Positions 17,364-25,638 are shown, numbered from the stretch's first letter. The stretch is 38,866 bases of DNA from Bacteroidales bacterium (GCA_025358455.1 JANYJP010000049.1:1-38866), one strand, 5' to 3'. Notes: generated by a model not told the origin, from the letters alone. Translations and numbers: made by a program.

Positions 17364-18977
17364 CTATCCAGGCTTATTTACAATAAAAATCTTATCCAAT
17401 TCTTTTGATATATTAATTGCTTCAATAATGATCTCCTCCGGGTAATCATTTATTTCAAGAATCCGGATTGCATTTCTGTTTTTTAGCTTACCCCTTTTTA
17501 GCTTGAAATCAAAATCTACAGTTTTGTTATCGACTTGCTCACTAAAATGGTATAGCTCATAAGTATCTATCAACATGTCTGCTAATTCAATGTCATGAGT
17601 CGATACAAAAACAACACTATTCAGGTTATTCAAAAATGACAGAACTGCTTTTCCTGCAGATATTCTTTCGATTGTATTTGTCCCTTTGAAAATCTCATCC
17701 AGCAAAAACAAATTGGATTCTGGCATTTGACTTTTTTCTATCATTTGTTTTATTGTCTGCACCTCTTCAAAATAATAGCTTTTATCATTCATTAAATCAT
17801 CACTTATCCTTATGGCAGAATATATTTTTAACCTTGATAGAGAAAATCGCTTTGCAAAGCAGGTGTTAATTGTTAGTCCAGTTATTGTATTGAGTCCAAT
17901 AGTACGGATGAAAGATGTTTTACCGGACATGTTTGATCCAGTCAGAAGAATCGATTTATTGACAACCTGAATAGTGTTAGGTACACAATTAACAATTAAC
18001 GGATGATACATTTCTGTAACTTCCAAATTTTTGCCTTTGTCCTTTATGTCGGGGAAACAGAATTGGGTAAGTCCTTGTCTTAAAGAAGCTATTGAAATTA
18101 AGGAGTCAATATACCCCACGAAAGAAAACACTTTTTCAATTTCTTTCCTTTTAGTATCCAATTGCTTTAATACTCCAAAAAGTAATAATGGTTCCAATAA
18201 AAACAGAGCTTTTACAAGTTCAAGCATACTCCAAAAAGCAATCCCTGCATCACTTTGGAACTTGGCCTCCAGTTTAAAAAATGCCATTCGATTTTTTACC
18301 TTGTCAATTATTTTTATTGATTCAGTTAAATCAGAGCTTATCAGCGCAGGTAAATTAAATTTTAAAAGCTCCTTCGCAACCATGTTTAGTTTTAACAACT
18401 GAGGTATTGATCCTAAATACTCGTTGAGGTTACGTTTATTCCAGAAATGTATTGCCAAATTAATAATAGTCACCCCAAGTAAAACAAACAAAAATTGTGG
18501 AGTAAATGGTAACAATAATATCGACAACAAACTTGTAAGGGATAAAAGTGGAATGACAAAAAACCACTTTGGTTTATTAATATGTTCATCCTGAAATAAT
18601 GACGTAATAAAATAAGTACTGTCTCTTGTTAAATTGTTTAAATGAATTTGAAGTTTTAGTCTCAGGTTTGAATCTTTTATTATCTGCTCAATAAATTTCT
18701 CTTGTACAATAAATTTGTCATTATCTGATGGAATTGACCTTAATGTATTATATAGAAATTGCTGTCCCACTTTTGATGTTGTTCTATCGATAAACGTAAA
18801 TAATTCATTAAAATCTAAATCATTGCAAGTTTTGTCTGATAAAACCTGAAAAACATCGGTCTGATCTTTATTTCTAAAATACTTTTCAATGGATTCAAAG
18901 TCGAAAGCATCAGTTTTTGCTTTCCCAAAGGATTCTATAAGTCTTTCCTTAATTTTCCTTTTAGATTCAAACATCAT
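17364..18977 (-). CDS. Membrane-associated MutS-like ATPase
   Basis: The C-terminal third is a clear MutS ATPase: Walker A TGSNMSGKTS (346-355), Walker B NLFLLDEIF (422-430), the KGTNTIERIS signature (431-440) and the STHD histidine loop (459-462). A MutS core-like helical part precedes it. The mismatch-binding and connector domains of MutS1 and the Smr nuclease of MutS2 are missing. Instead residues 138-178 form two hydrophobic segments, with a further hydrophobic stretch near 246-270, so the protein is probably membrane-bound. Similar proteins of about 540-600 residues occur in Bacteroidota annotated as mismatch repair proteins; their function is not known to me. Base composition is low (17 and 18 G+C in two 60-nt samples), unlike most neighbours. 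It sits next to a tRNA gene, which suggests acquisition. Confidence 0.8.
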   Translation of the reverse strand: MMFESKRKIKERLIESFGKAKTDAFDFESIEKYFRNKDQTDVFQVLSDKTCNDLDFNELFTFIDRTTSKVGQQFLYNTLRSIPSDNDKFIVQEKFIEQIIKDSNLRLKLQIHLNNLTRDSTYFITSLFQDEHINKPKWFFVIPLLSLTSLLSILLLPFTPQFLFVLLGVTIINLAIHFWNKRNLNEYLGSIPQLLKLNMVAKELLKFNLPALISSDLTESIKIIDKVKNRMAFFKLEAKFQSDAGIAFWSMLELVKALFLLEPLLLFGVLKQLDTKRKEIEKVFSFVGYIDSLISIASLRQGLTQFCFPDIKDKGKNLEVTEMYHPLIVNCVPNTIQVVNKSILLTGSNMSGKTSFIRTIGLNTITGLTINTCFAKRFSLSRLKIYSAIRISDDLMNDKSYYFEEVQTIKQMIEKSQMPESNLFLLDEIFKGTNTIERISAGKAVLSFLNNLNSVVFVSTHDIELADMLIDTYELYHFSEQVDNKTVDFDFKLKRGKLKNRNAIRILEINDYPEEIIIEAINISKELDKIFIVNKPG

Positions 18978-19040
18978 AATTGGGTTACTATTATATCAAT
19001 AAAGTAAAAATATTAAAAATCAGAGGATAATATGTTAATT

Positions 19041-19163
19041 TCAGAATGAAAAGCCCATCGCTTCAACCGGATTCATTTTAGCAGCTGAATTTGCAGGAGC
19101 ATAACCAGCAATCACCCCACTGTTTTTGATAGTTCTGTTTACAATTAACAACAATCCATATGT
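19041..19163 (-). pseudogene. C-terminal relic of an FtsX/MacB-type ABC transporter permease
   Basis: On the minus strand an open stretch of about 40 codons ends in TGA at 19043-19041. It reads GLLLIVNRTIKNSGVIAGY and then APANSAAKMNPVEAMGFSF. The segment GVIAGYAPANSAAKMNPVEAM is the hallmark end of MacB/FtsX-family permeases (last helix, then the APA-x-A-x-x-NPVEAL tail). An in-frame TAA occurs just upstream, so no full gene exists here. It is a decayed fragment left in the gap between the MutS-like gene and the fucP gene. Confidence 0.7.
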
Positions 19164-19395
19164 ATAACATTATCTGATACATACATAATTGTAATAATAC
19201 CTTGTGTGCAAAATTGTATATGGACTCGGGATGTCAATGCCCTTGAGGATCACAGGGGGCTTAAAGAAACTTTGTATGATGAAAAAAGGCCGCAGGCCTT
19301 ATATATGATAACGTTGGGCAAAGCCCAATGTTAGAGCTACCACAATAATATCAAGCCCCGTAGTGGGCGAAATCAATTTTTACAAAATCATAAGA
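19164..19395. repeat. Non-coding stretch with three consecutive GC-rich hairpins
   Basis: I find no gene here. Three short inverted repeats follow one another: AAGGCC-GCA-GGCCTT (19286-19300), AACGTTGGGC-AAA-GCCCAATGTT (19310-19332, one G-T pair) and GCCC/GGGC (19355-19368, in a segment GCCCCGTAGTGGGC). The spacers are A/T-rich. The arrangement resembles dispersed REP-like intergenic elements seen in environmental Bacteroidota (recollection, not searched). It also lies in the 3' region of the fucP transcript and could act in its termination. Confidence 0.5.
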
Positions 19396-20646
19396 CTAAT
19401 TTTTTACTGAACTGCCTTTCAACGCATAATAAAGTATAAAAGCGAAAAACGGGATTGGTGCAAAAAATCCTACTGACATATTGTACTTATCGGCAATCAG
19501 ACCCATAATAGGCGGAAATAATGCTCCCCCTACGATAGACATCACTAAAAAAGAGGAGGCTTTCTTTGTTTTTGGTCCAAGATCTCGTATACCAAGAGCA
19601 AAAATAGTCGGAAACATAATCGACATAAAAAAGAAAACTCCGTAAAGAGCTATAAGTGAAATCCATCCTGCTCCAATGCTTACAGCAGGCAATAGCAAGC
19701 AACACATCAGGGCGTACAAGGCCAGTAGTCTTGTTGGTTTGAAATATCGCATCAGGAAGCTACCCGACATTCTTCCAATCATAAAAAGAGCAAAGCCAAT
19801 TGAGAGGAAATATGGTCCGCTGGCAACATCAAAATGTGGTGTCTGGTTTACGTCAGTAACAAAATTAATAAGGTAACTAAAGACTCCTGTCTGTGCAGCT
19901 ACATAACAAAACTGCGCAACTACACCTAAAACAAAATGCCTTTGTTTAATAAGCGGTTTACCCATTGATATTCCTTCGGCTGAGGCATGATCATCAATTT
20001 CTTCTTCTTTAATTTCAGGCAATTTGGTTAAAATAAATAAGATCGCCACGAGTAACACAATTCCCCCAATGACTGAGTATGGCAAAATCATGGAACTAAG
20101 CTTTTCTCCAGCAACTCCACTGCTCCTACCATATATAAATAGTCCGATAAGAGGACCCACTACCCAGGCAAGTCCATTGAATGACTGAGAAAAATTTATG
20201 CGACGTTCGGCCGATTCTTTAGGTCCGAGTTTTGTAGTATAAGGATTTGCAGCTGTTTCAAGAGTTGCCAGGCCACATCCCATAACGAACAGGCAAATAA
20301 GAAATATCCAGAACGATTCAAATGATGTTGTGGCAGCTATAAGGAATGCGCCGCATGCAAAAAGCGATAACCCAAGTATTATACCTCTTTTGTAGCCAAA
20401 CCGTTTCATAAAATACCCGGCCGGTAATGCCATTCCAAAATAAGCCATATAGACTGAAAACTGAATCATGCCGGACTGTGCTTTCGACATATGAAGCATA
20501 TCCTGAAAATGCTTATTCAGGGTATCCAGCATGCCGTGGGCTACACCCCAAAGGAAAAACAGACTTGTTATAAGAATAAATGGTATGAGGAAACCCTGAG
20601 TAACTAATTTTTGACTCTTTTCTGCAGAGGCTGAATCGTTTGTCAT
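19396..20646 (-). CDS. fucP: FucP-family sugar:H+ symporter (MFS)
   Basis: Inner-membrane sugar importer of the major facilitator superfamily, 416 residues with about 12 hydrophobic segments. Diagnostic features of the fucose/glucose-galactose subgroup are FFLWGVAHGMLDTLNKHF near the N-terminus (32-49), the GYKRG loop between helices 2 and 3, and the helix-4/5 region CGLATLETAANPYTTKLGP followed by RRINFSQSFNGLAWVVGP. Substrate is probably L-fucose or another hexose; members of this family also take glucose, galactose or N-acetylglucosamine, so the exact sugar is not settled. No catabolic sugar genes are adjacent. Two 9-bp direct repeats lie just upstream. Confidence 0.88.
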   Translation of the reverse strand: MTNDSASAEKSQKLVTQGFLIPFILITSLFFLWGVAHGMLDTLNKHFQDMLHMSKAQSGMIQFSVYMAYFGMALPAGYFMKRFGYKRGIILGLSLFACGAFLIAATTSFESFWIFLICLFVMGCGLATLETAANPYTTKLGPKESAERRINFSQSFNGLAWVVGPLIGLFIYGRSSGVAGEKLSSMILPYSVIGGIVLLVAILFILTKLPEIKEEEIDDHASAEGISMGKPLIKQRHFVLGVVAQFCYVAAQTGVFSYLINFVTDVNQTPHFDVASGPYFLSIGFALFMIGRMSGSFLMRYFKPTRLLALYALMCCLLLPAVSIGAGWISLIALYGVFFFMSIMFPTIFALGIRDLGPKTKKASSFLVMSIVGGALFPPIMGLIADKYNMSVGFFAPIPFFAFILYYALKGSSVKN

Positions 20647-20650
20647 AAGT

Positions 20651-20678
20651 AATATTGTTTAGGCAATACAATATTGTT
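20651..20678. repeat. Direct repeats upstream of fucP, possible operator
   Basis: AATATTGTT occurs at 20651-20659 and again at 20670-20678, 19 bp start to start, close to two helical turns. It lies 4-32 bp upstream of the fucP start codon. The geometry suits a dimeric regulator or an activator half-site pair; no regulator gene is adjacent. Confidence 0.35.
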
Positions 20679-20705
20679 ATGATTTCTGACTTTACCAAAC
20701 CTTAA

Positions 20706-20760
20706 CCAAAAAAAAATCCCGCGGATATTACCGGTCTCCTGGAAATAGTTACCCGCGGGA
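20706..20760 (-). terminator. Terminator of the yceI gene
   Basis: Read on the minus strand, TCCCGCGG (20760-20753) pairs with CCGCGGGA (20724-20717). It is followed by a run of nine or more T residues (20716 downward). The gene ends at 20794, so the hairpin starts 33 bp after its stop codon. Confidence 0.85.
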
Positions 20761-20793
20761 AAAAATAAGGATAAAATATTGTATTGAGGGTTA

Positions 20794-21360
20794 TTACTTA
20801 ACCAGAAGATTAACTTTCAGTTTAAACTCATCATAAATTGTTTTGTCGCCCAGGTTATCGAAGAATGAACCTGATCCGTATTTTACATTATACTTGGTTC
20901 TGTCAATGACAATATTGGCAAAAAACCAAACTCCGTCATCTTTTTTCTGAGTTGTGGCTTTGAACTCAATCGGGTTTGTAACTCCTTTAATTGTCAGTGT
21001 TCCTGTAACAACGCCGCTTCCCTTGTCAAATGGAGTACTACCGGTAATAGTTAATTTTGATGTGGGGAACGTTTGAACTCCGAAAAAATCGTCGGATTTC
21101 AGATGGCCCTCAAACTGTTTATTTCTTTCACTTTCCTTAAGTGATGCCATATCGATCTCGAACTCACCGGATTGAATCTTATTATCCTGCCAGTTGAGCC
21201 ATCCGGATTGTAAGTGAATTGATCCGGTGTGCTGTCCCATGACTTTTTCTCCCAGCCATAATAATTGGGTTTTTGTTGTATCGGCAGTTAATTTATTCTG
21301 AGCATTTGAACTAAGTACGAACAAACATGCCAATGTAAAAAATAACAATAGTCTCTTCAT
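20794..21360 (-). CDS. YceI-family lipocalin-like periplasmic protein
   Basis: 188 residues. A signal peptide spans 1-20 (ending SSNAQ). The YceI beta-barrel domain fills the rest: LLWLGEKVMGQHTGSIHLQSG, the FEIDMASLKES strand, FDKGSGVVTGTLTIKGVTNPIEF and the closing DRTKYNVKYGSGSFFDNLGDKTIYDEFKLKVNLLV block (split here around residues 152-186). The fold binds polyisoprenoid or amphiphilic molecules in characterised members. The physiological role in Bacteroidota is open. The gene stands alone with its own terminator. Confidence 0.92.
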   Translation of the reverse strand: MKRLLLFFTLACLFVLSSNAQNKLTADTTKTQLLWLGEKVMGQHTGSIHLQSGWLNWQDNKIQSGEFEIDMASLKESERNKQFEGHLKSDDFFGVQTFPTSKLTITGSTPFDKGSGVVTGTLTIKGVTNPIEFKATTQKKDDGVWFFANIVIDRTKYNVKYGSGSFFDNLGDKTIYDEFKLKVNLLVK

Positions 21361-21468
21361 TTCTGATTAGGTTTAAATTCTCAATTAAACAACAGAAATT
21401 AAAGTTTTGTTCAATCTTTGTTAATAATTTTAATTAATAGGTTGATTCAATGGAAATCAAGAGCAATA

Positions 21469-22248
21469 TCAGAGTTTGCTTATATTCAACCCACCGCTGA
21501 TCTCGAATACCATACCGGTAGAGAAATTCCAGTCACCTCTTGATATTGAAGCAACTGCCTTACCAATGTCATCGGGGAATCCCCATCTTTTTTGTGGAAC
21601 AAGACCTTCACTGATAAGTTTATCATACTTATCTTTAATTTTTGCTGTCATATCGGTCTGAATAATACCCGGACGAACTTCGAAAACAAGGATTCCATCT
21701 TTAGATAACCTGTCGGCGAAAACGGTCGACGCCATACTGAGGCCTGCTTTCGAGATGCAGTACTCTGCCCTGTTGGTGGACGATCGCATAGATGAAACCG
21801 ATGTAATAAAAACTATAACAGGATTATAATTGTTTAACTGGGGTTTAAGCCAGATCATTTCCTTTGCAATTTTCTGCGCAAAAAATACAGGACCTTTGAG
21901 ATTAATATTCATCACTCTGTCATAGCTCTCCTCCGTCATAATCAGAATATCATCACGTTGAAGAGGAGAAACACCTGCATTATTAATTAGTACATCTATC
22001 CTGCCGTACCGCTCAAGAATATTCATTACAACTTCTTTATGACATGCAGTACAGGATATATCAAGACCGATAGGAAAGAACTGGCCACCTTTTTTTTCTA
22101 CTTCCGGACCAAGGTTTTCCATTCCTGCACTGTCAACAGAACGGGCTATGGCGGCAATATCATAGCCTTCGGCGGCTAAAGCAATTGCAATTGACCTGCC
22201 TATTCCTCTGCTGGCACCTGTAATTACAGCTACAGGTTTGTCATTCAT
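21469..22248 (-). CDS. Short-chain dehydrogenase/reductase
   Basis: Classical SDR, 259 residues, cytoplasmic, NAD(P)(H)-dependent. The cofactor motif is TGASRGIG (10-17). The NNAGV motif is at 89-93. The catalytic triad is S150, Y163 and K167 (Y-x3-K in YCISK). An SVSSMRSSTNRAEY segment matches the 3-oxoacyl-ACP reductase/FabG-like branch, and R15 after the glycine motif suggests NADPH. Reported names in this group include 3-ketoacyl-ACP reductase and glucose dehydrogenase; substrate cannot be assigned. The N-terminal cysteine/histidine cluster SCTACH (65-70) is unusual in the family. Confidence 0.88.
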   Translation of the reverse strand: MNDKPVAVITGASRGIGRSIAIALAAEGYDIAAIARSVDSAGMENLGPEVEKKGGQFFPIGLDISCTACHKEVVMNILERYGRIDVLINNAGVSPLQRDDILIMTEESYDRVMNINLKGPVFFAQKIAKEMIWLKPQLNNYNPVIVFITSVSSMRSSTNRAEYCISKAGLSMASTVFADRLSKDGILVFEVRPGIIQTDMTAKIKDKYDKLISEGLVPQKRWGFPDDIGKAVASISRGDWNFSTGMVFEISGGLNISKL

Positions 22249-22614
22249 ACGTAAAAAGTATTATCAGGTTTACAGTAAATTTCGGTTTAAAGGTAACAAT
22301 TTGCCTGACTTTGTCAACAAACGGGATAAATATCTTCCGGATATTCTGATTAACTAAACAAGCTATATTATTGTTGCAATTAAACGATTTGTTTCAAATT
22401 GATAATCTGCTTCTTATACCCAACATCAAAAATTACAATTTCAATACTTCGTTTAAAACTTTAGCTCTTTATATGAATGTCAGCATCTGAATTTTTCAAC
22501 AATTTTATGTTTTCTGACATAAGCTCAGGCATAAAATCTCAGGTTTCTCCTTTTTTCCCAATCTGAAAACTGATGGATATTTAGAAATGAGAAATGATGA
22601 AAGTATCCTGTAAA
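22249..22614. other. Intergenic region, no gene seen
   Basis: 366 bp of A/T-rich sequence between the GT2 and SDR genes. Apart from the SDR promoter candidate near its right-hand (SDR) end I see only frames of under 20 codons, no repeat and no convincing hairpin. Confidence 0.5.
22288..22317 (-). promoter_or_regulatory. Probable promoter of the SDR gene
   Basis: On the minus strand TTG (22317-22315) is followed after 19 nt by TACCTTTA (22295-22288), a 7/8 match to TAnnTTTG, 39 nt before the start codon. Confidence 0.4.
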
Positions 22615-23589
22615 CTAGTTACGATAATTTACAGATCTTTTGCTAATCCACGAAAGTCTGAAAGCAGAAATAATATAATATTTTAATACTCTGAGAAATA
22701 TTAAAGTGCGGCTAAACACTTTCGGAACGAAAAACAGCGGCATCCCTAAAATTGCCATTATGCCTCCCGTAATGAGATTATTAACAACCAGAAATGTCTG
22801 TATTAGATATCTCTCTGCTCCTGTTTTGTGTTTGCTAATGTAAACATGTCTTGAAATGATTACTTCGGCTTTGGTCAGAGAGGCCGTTCTCAGATTTATC
22901 CTGGAACTACCGCCATGATTATGTTCAATAGTAATATTCCTGCATAATCCGACTTCACCCCCGATAATTTTTGCGCGGAGACAGATATCAACATCTTCAT
23001 AATACATCCAGAAATCTTCGTCAAATCCATGAAGTTTCTGAAAAGTCTCTTTTCGCATCAGGACAACAGATCCTGATATCCAGTCAGGGATAATGATATC
23101 TTCAGCTTTGTTGGATCCTTCATTAATGAACAATGGCTTACGTTTTTTAAACATAGCCCTCAGTAATCCTGTAAGATTATAAATCTGAGGAAAAGGTCCT
23201 GAAACAATGCACTCTTTTCCCCTTTCGTTAACCTGCCTGCATGATAAAATCGTAAAAGAAGGATTTTTTTTGGCAGCGTCAATCAGTTTTTCAATCTCAG
23301 ATTCTGTTGCAACAGTATCGGGATTAAGAAACAGCAGAAAGTTCCCTGAGGCGCTGCTCCCTCCAAGGTTACACCCATTGGCAAAACCTCCGTTAATCTT
23401 ATTGTGAATGAATCTGAACCGGGCAAACCGGTGTTCAATTTCAAGTATTGTACCATCTTCAGATTTGTTATCTACAACAATCACTTCCATGGTAAAATTT
23501 TTTCCGGTGAAAGAGGCAAGTGCTTCAAGACATTTAATAAGACGCTCCCATCCTTTGTAACTTACAATGATTATTGATAGATCTGCCAT
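22615..23589 (-). CDS. Family 2 glycosyltransferase (WbbL/rhamnosyltransferase type)
   Basis: GT-A fold transferase for cell-surface polysaccharide or O-antigen assembly. The N-terminal LSIIIVSYKGWERLIKCLEAL segment, DNKSEDGT, GFANGCNLGGSSASG and LFLNPDT (the metal/nucleotide site equivalent of DxD) are typical. WMYYEDVDICLRAK is the conserved acceptor-side ED motif. Hydrophobic segments in the last 70 residues may tether it to the membrane. I prefer the ATG at 23589 (324 residues); an in-frame TTG two codons earlier, at 23595, would extend it by only two residues. The sugar donor is unknown, and no other polysaccharide genes lie nearby. Confidence 0.88.
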   Translation of the reverse strand: MADLSIIIVSYKGWERLIKCLEALASFTGKNFTMEVIVVDNKSEDGTILEIEHRFARFRFIHNKINGGFANGCNLGGSSASGNFLLFLNPDTVATESEIEKLIDAAKKNPSFTILSCRQVNERGKECIVSGPFPQIYNLTGLLRAMFKKRKPLFINEGSNKAEDIIIPDWISGSVVLMRKETFQKLHGFDEDFWMYYEDVDICLRAKIIGGEVGLCRNITIEHNHGGSSRINLRTASLTKAEVIISRHVYISKHKTGAERYLIQTFLVVNNLITGGIMAILGMPLFFVPKVFSRTLIFLRVLKYYIISAFRLSWISKRSVNYRN

Positions 23590-23711
23590 TGCCAAATGTC
23601 CTGATTAGGTTAATATAGTTTTATGTTTTGCAATTTTTAACCACATATTTCCGCGTAGTTACACGGTAATGTTTAGCATCTTTCCCGCTTTGCAGAGCTT
23701 CGCTTCGTGCC

Positions 23712-24422
23712 TCAATCTCCCAGTCTTCCTTTCTCCACTTCATCTTCTCCCCTGGCTTCCTCTTCTCTTTTTCCTCCATCCTCCGCTTCCTCTTCCTCTT
23801 CTTCCATCCATTCATATACAGGTCTCTGAGGGCCTTCGTTTCTGTACAATATAGCCAGAACAACACCTGAAAAAAATCCCAGCATATGCGATTCCCACGA
23901 AACATTTTTATACACTCCGGGGAACAATCCCCAAACCATTGACCCGTACAGGAAAACTATAAGAAGTGATAATGCAATCAGCCGGAAATATCTGCGTATT
24001 ATACCACTAAAGAAGAGGAACGAAGCAAGACCATAAACTATTCCGCTCGCACCAATATGCCAGGCACTTCTCCCCGCGATCCATACCAGTATGCCGGTGA
24101 AGAAAAATGTCCATATAAAAACTTTCAATGCAACTTCTGAATAAAAGTAGAACAGAGCTACTGAAAGAAAAAACAGAGGCAATGAATTATTAAACAGATG
24201 GTTAAAATCAGCATGTATGAATGGAGAGAATAATATCCCTGGTAATCCCTTCACTGTCATAGGAAAAATTCCAAAGCCTGACAGATCTAATTCAAATAGT
24301 ATTTCGATAATCTTAACCAGCCACATAAAGAAAACAAAGATCCCCGGAATGATCATGCTCAGAAGAAGTTTCTTCCTGTAAAAAGCACCTTCTGCGGATA
24401 AATCTGAGTATTGTTTTGACAT
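23712..24422 (-). CDS. Rhomboid-family intramembrane serine protease with acidic tail
   Basis: 236 residues with about six membrane helices. The catalytic dyad is S126 in GASG (124-127) and H179 in ESHMLGFFSG. The HADFNHLFNN segment (70-79) supplies the conserved histidine and asparagine of helix 2. It cleaves transmembrane substrates within the bilayer; targets are unknown. The last 31 residues (206-236) are almost all acidic or charged (EEEEEE, KREEEARGEDEVEKG), encoded in a purine-rich, low-complexity tract. A short acidic end is common in related proteins as far as I recall, but this long tail may be partly repeat-derived extension. It lies 41 bp from the Gfo/Idh/MocA gene upstream on the same strand. 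Confidence 0.9.
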   Translation of the reverse strand: MSKQYSDLSAEGAFYRKKLLLSMIIPGIFVFFMWLVKIIEILFELDLSGFGIFPMTVKGLPGILFSPFIHADFNHLFNNSLPLFFLSVALFYFYSEVALKVFIWTFFFTGILVWIAGRSAWHIGASGIVYGLASFLFFSGIIRRYFRLIALSLLIVFLYGSMVWGLFPGVYKNVSWESHMLGFFSGVVLAILYRNEGPQRPVYEWMEEEEEEAEDGGKREEEARGEDEVEKGRLGD

Positions 24423-24463
24423 TAAAGTTCGTCTTTTTTAAACACGGGGTTACTCTGAGTTTT

Positions 24464-25441
24464 TCACGGAAAATCGATGCCAGCTGCTTTTCTTATCCTG
24501 TCAAGTGTTTTCATAAGGTCGAGGCTGAATGAGTGAGGAACTGTATCACTTTGAGTTTTTCCTTTGTCAATACAATTCATAACTTCTTGTGCTTCGAACT
24601 GGTAGCCCATTCCTTCAGGCAAAAGTGAGTATTCCTTATTTTCTTTACCGTTAATAGAAACATTAAGGCGTTGTGACATATCGCGCTGACGAGAGAATGA
24701 AAGGTTGCCATTCTCACACAAAAGGTCGCATCCAATGCCGGCTGCTGTCCGGAATGAGCTGTAGAGAGTAGCCATCCTGCCGCCGTCATACCCAAATATG
24801 ATACTGATAGAATGTTCCGAACCCGTCTCAGTAAAAGAAGCTTTTGCAATTACCTCATCGGGAACACCCATAAACCATAATGCATCAATCACAGCATAGA
24901 TTCCTATATCAAGAAGGGAACCTCCGCCAAGGGTCAGGTTGAATTTTCTGTCTGACGGATCATATGGAGCCTGGAATGAAAACCTTGCATCCAGATGTAA
25001 TACTTTCCCAACCACCCCGCTTTGAAGTATCTCTTTCGTCTTCCTGTACATGGGCTGAAAAGGAGGCCAAAGTGCTTCCATAAGAAATACTTTCTGCTTT
25101 GCTGCTTCATTAATCATTTCTTCAACTTCCCGGCTGTTTAACGCAAATGCCTTTTCGCATAATACTGCTTTTTTATTCTTAAGGCATAGCAATGTATGCT
25201 CATAATGGCGCGAATGTGGTGAGGCAATATAAACAATCTCCAGTTCAGGATCCGATACAAGTTCCTCGTAGCTGCCATAATACTTCTTAAAACCAAATTC
25301 ATCAGCAAATTGTTTTGCCCGTTCAATATCACGCGATCCAACAGCATATAATTCAACATTATCAAGCAATTTCAATCCTCTTGTAAACTTTGCCGACATT
25401 TTTCCAGGGGCAAGTATGCCCCATTTGTATTTCTTTCCCAT
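24464..25441 (-). CDS. Gfo/Idh/MocA family oxidoreductase (cytoplasmic)
   Basis: 325-residue NAD(P)-dependent dehydrogenase with no export signal, unlike the Tat-type member at 13544. The N-terminus is KWGILAPGKMSAKFTRGL (glycine-rich Rossmann turn). VYIASPHSRHYEH and LCEKAFALN (the EKP-type motif with A in place of P) follow. The MEALWPPFQPMYRK helix and GGGSLLDIGIYAVIDALWFMG with its catalytic-region aspartate resemble dihydrodiol dehydrogenase/ D-xylose dehydrogenase-like members. The substrate is not known. It probably heads a unit with the rhomboid gene. Confidence 0.88.
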   Translation of the reverse strand: MGKKYKWGILAPGKMSAKFTRGLKLLDNVELYAVGSRDIERAKQFADEFGFKKYYGSYEELVSDPELEIVYIASPHSRHYEHTLLCLKNKKAVLCEKAFALNSREVEEMINEAAKQKVFLMEALWPPFQPMYRKTKEILQSGVVGKVLHLDARFSFQAPYDPSDRKFNLTLGGGSLLDIGIYAVIDALWFMGVPDEVIAKASFTETGSEHSISIIFGYDGGRMATLYSSFRTAAGIGCDLLCENGNLSFSRQRDMSQRLNVSINGKENKEYSLLPEGMGYQFEAQEVMNCIDKGKTQSDTVPHSFSLDLMKTLDRIRKAAGIDFP

Positions 25442-25597
25442 TCTGAAATAATATTTTGATAAATATAGAAAATACTAAAATACATTAATCCTTTTCTAAA
25501 ATTTAAACCATGCGAAAAACTGTTTTTTAATCGTTAACAGAACCTCATCTATGCTTATGATTACTTTTTTATCTTAAAAATAATCAAATAATTTTAG

Positions 25598-25638
25598 TAC
25601 TAGGTATTGCATAGTATAATTATTTATATATATCTTTG
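25598..25638 (+). promoter_or_regulatory. Promoter and candidate PadR operator of the PspC-PadR operon
   Basis: TTG (25607-25609) is followed after 21 nt by TATCTTTG (25631-25638), a full -7 match, 48 nt before the first PspC gene. An inverted repeat TACTA-N9-TAGTA (25598-25602 and 25612-25616) straddles the -33 element, the place expected for a repressor site. PadR-type regulators commonly repress their own operon; binding here is inference. Confidence 0.5.

Noticed and set aside
18031-18402. A 123-codon plus-strand open frame inside the MutS-like gene
   Set aside because: It is antisense to the MutS-like gene, and its translation looks like an antisense shadow without motifs.
19219-19232. 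TGGACTCG as a possible copy of the tRNA-Asn 3' end (attachment site)
   Set aside because: Only 8 nt match, in inverted orientation and outside the usual attachment core; this is expected by chance.
23621-23905. A basic 94-codon minus-strand frame overlapping the rhomboid tail
   Set aside because: It overlaps the real rhomboid coding region and its K/R/E-rich composition comes from the purine tract read in another frame.
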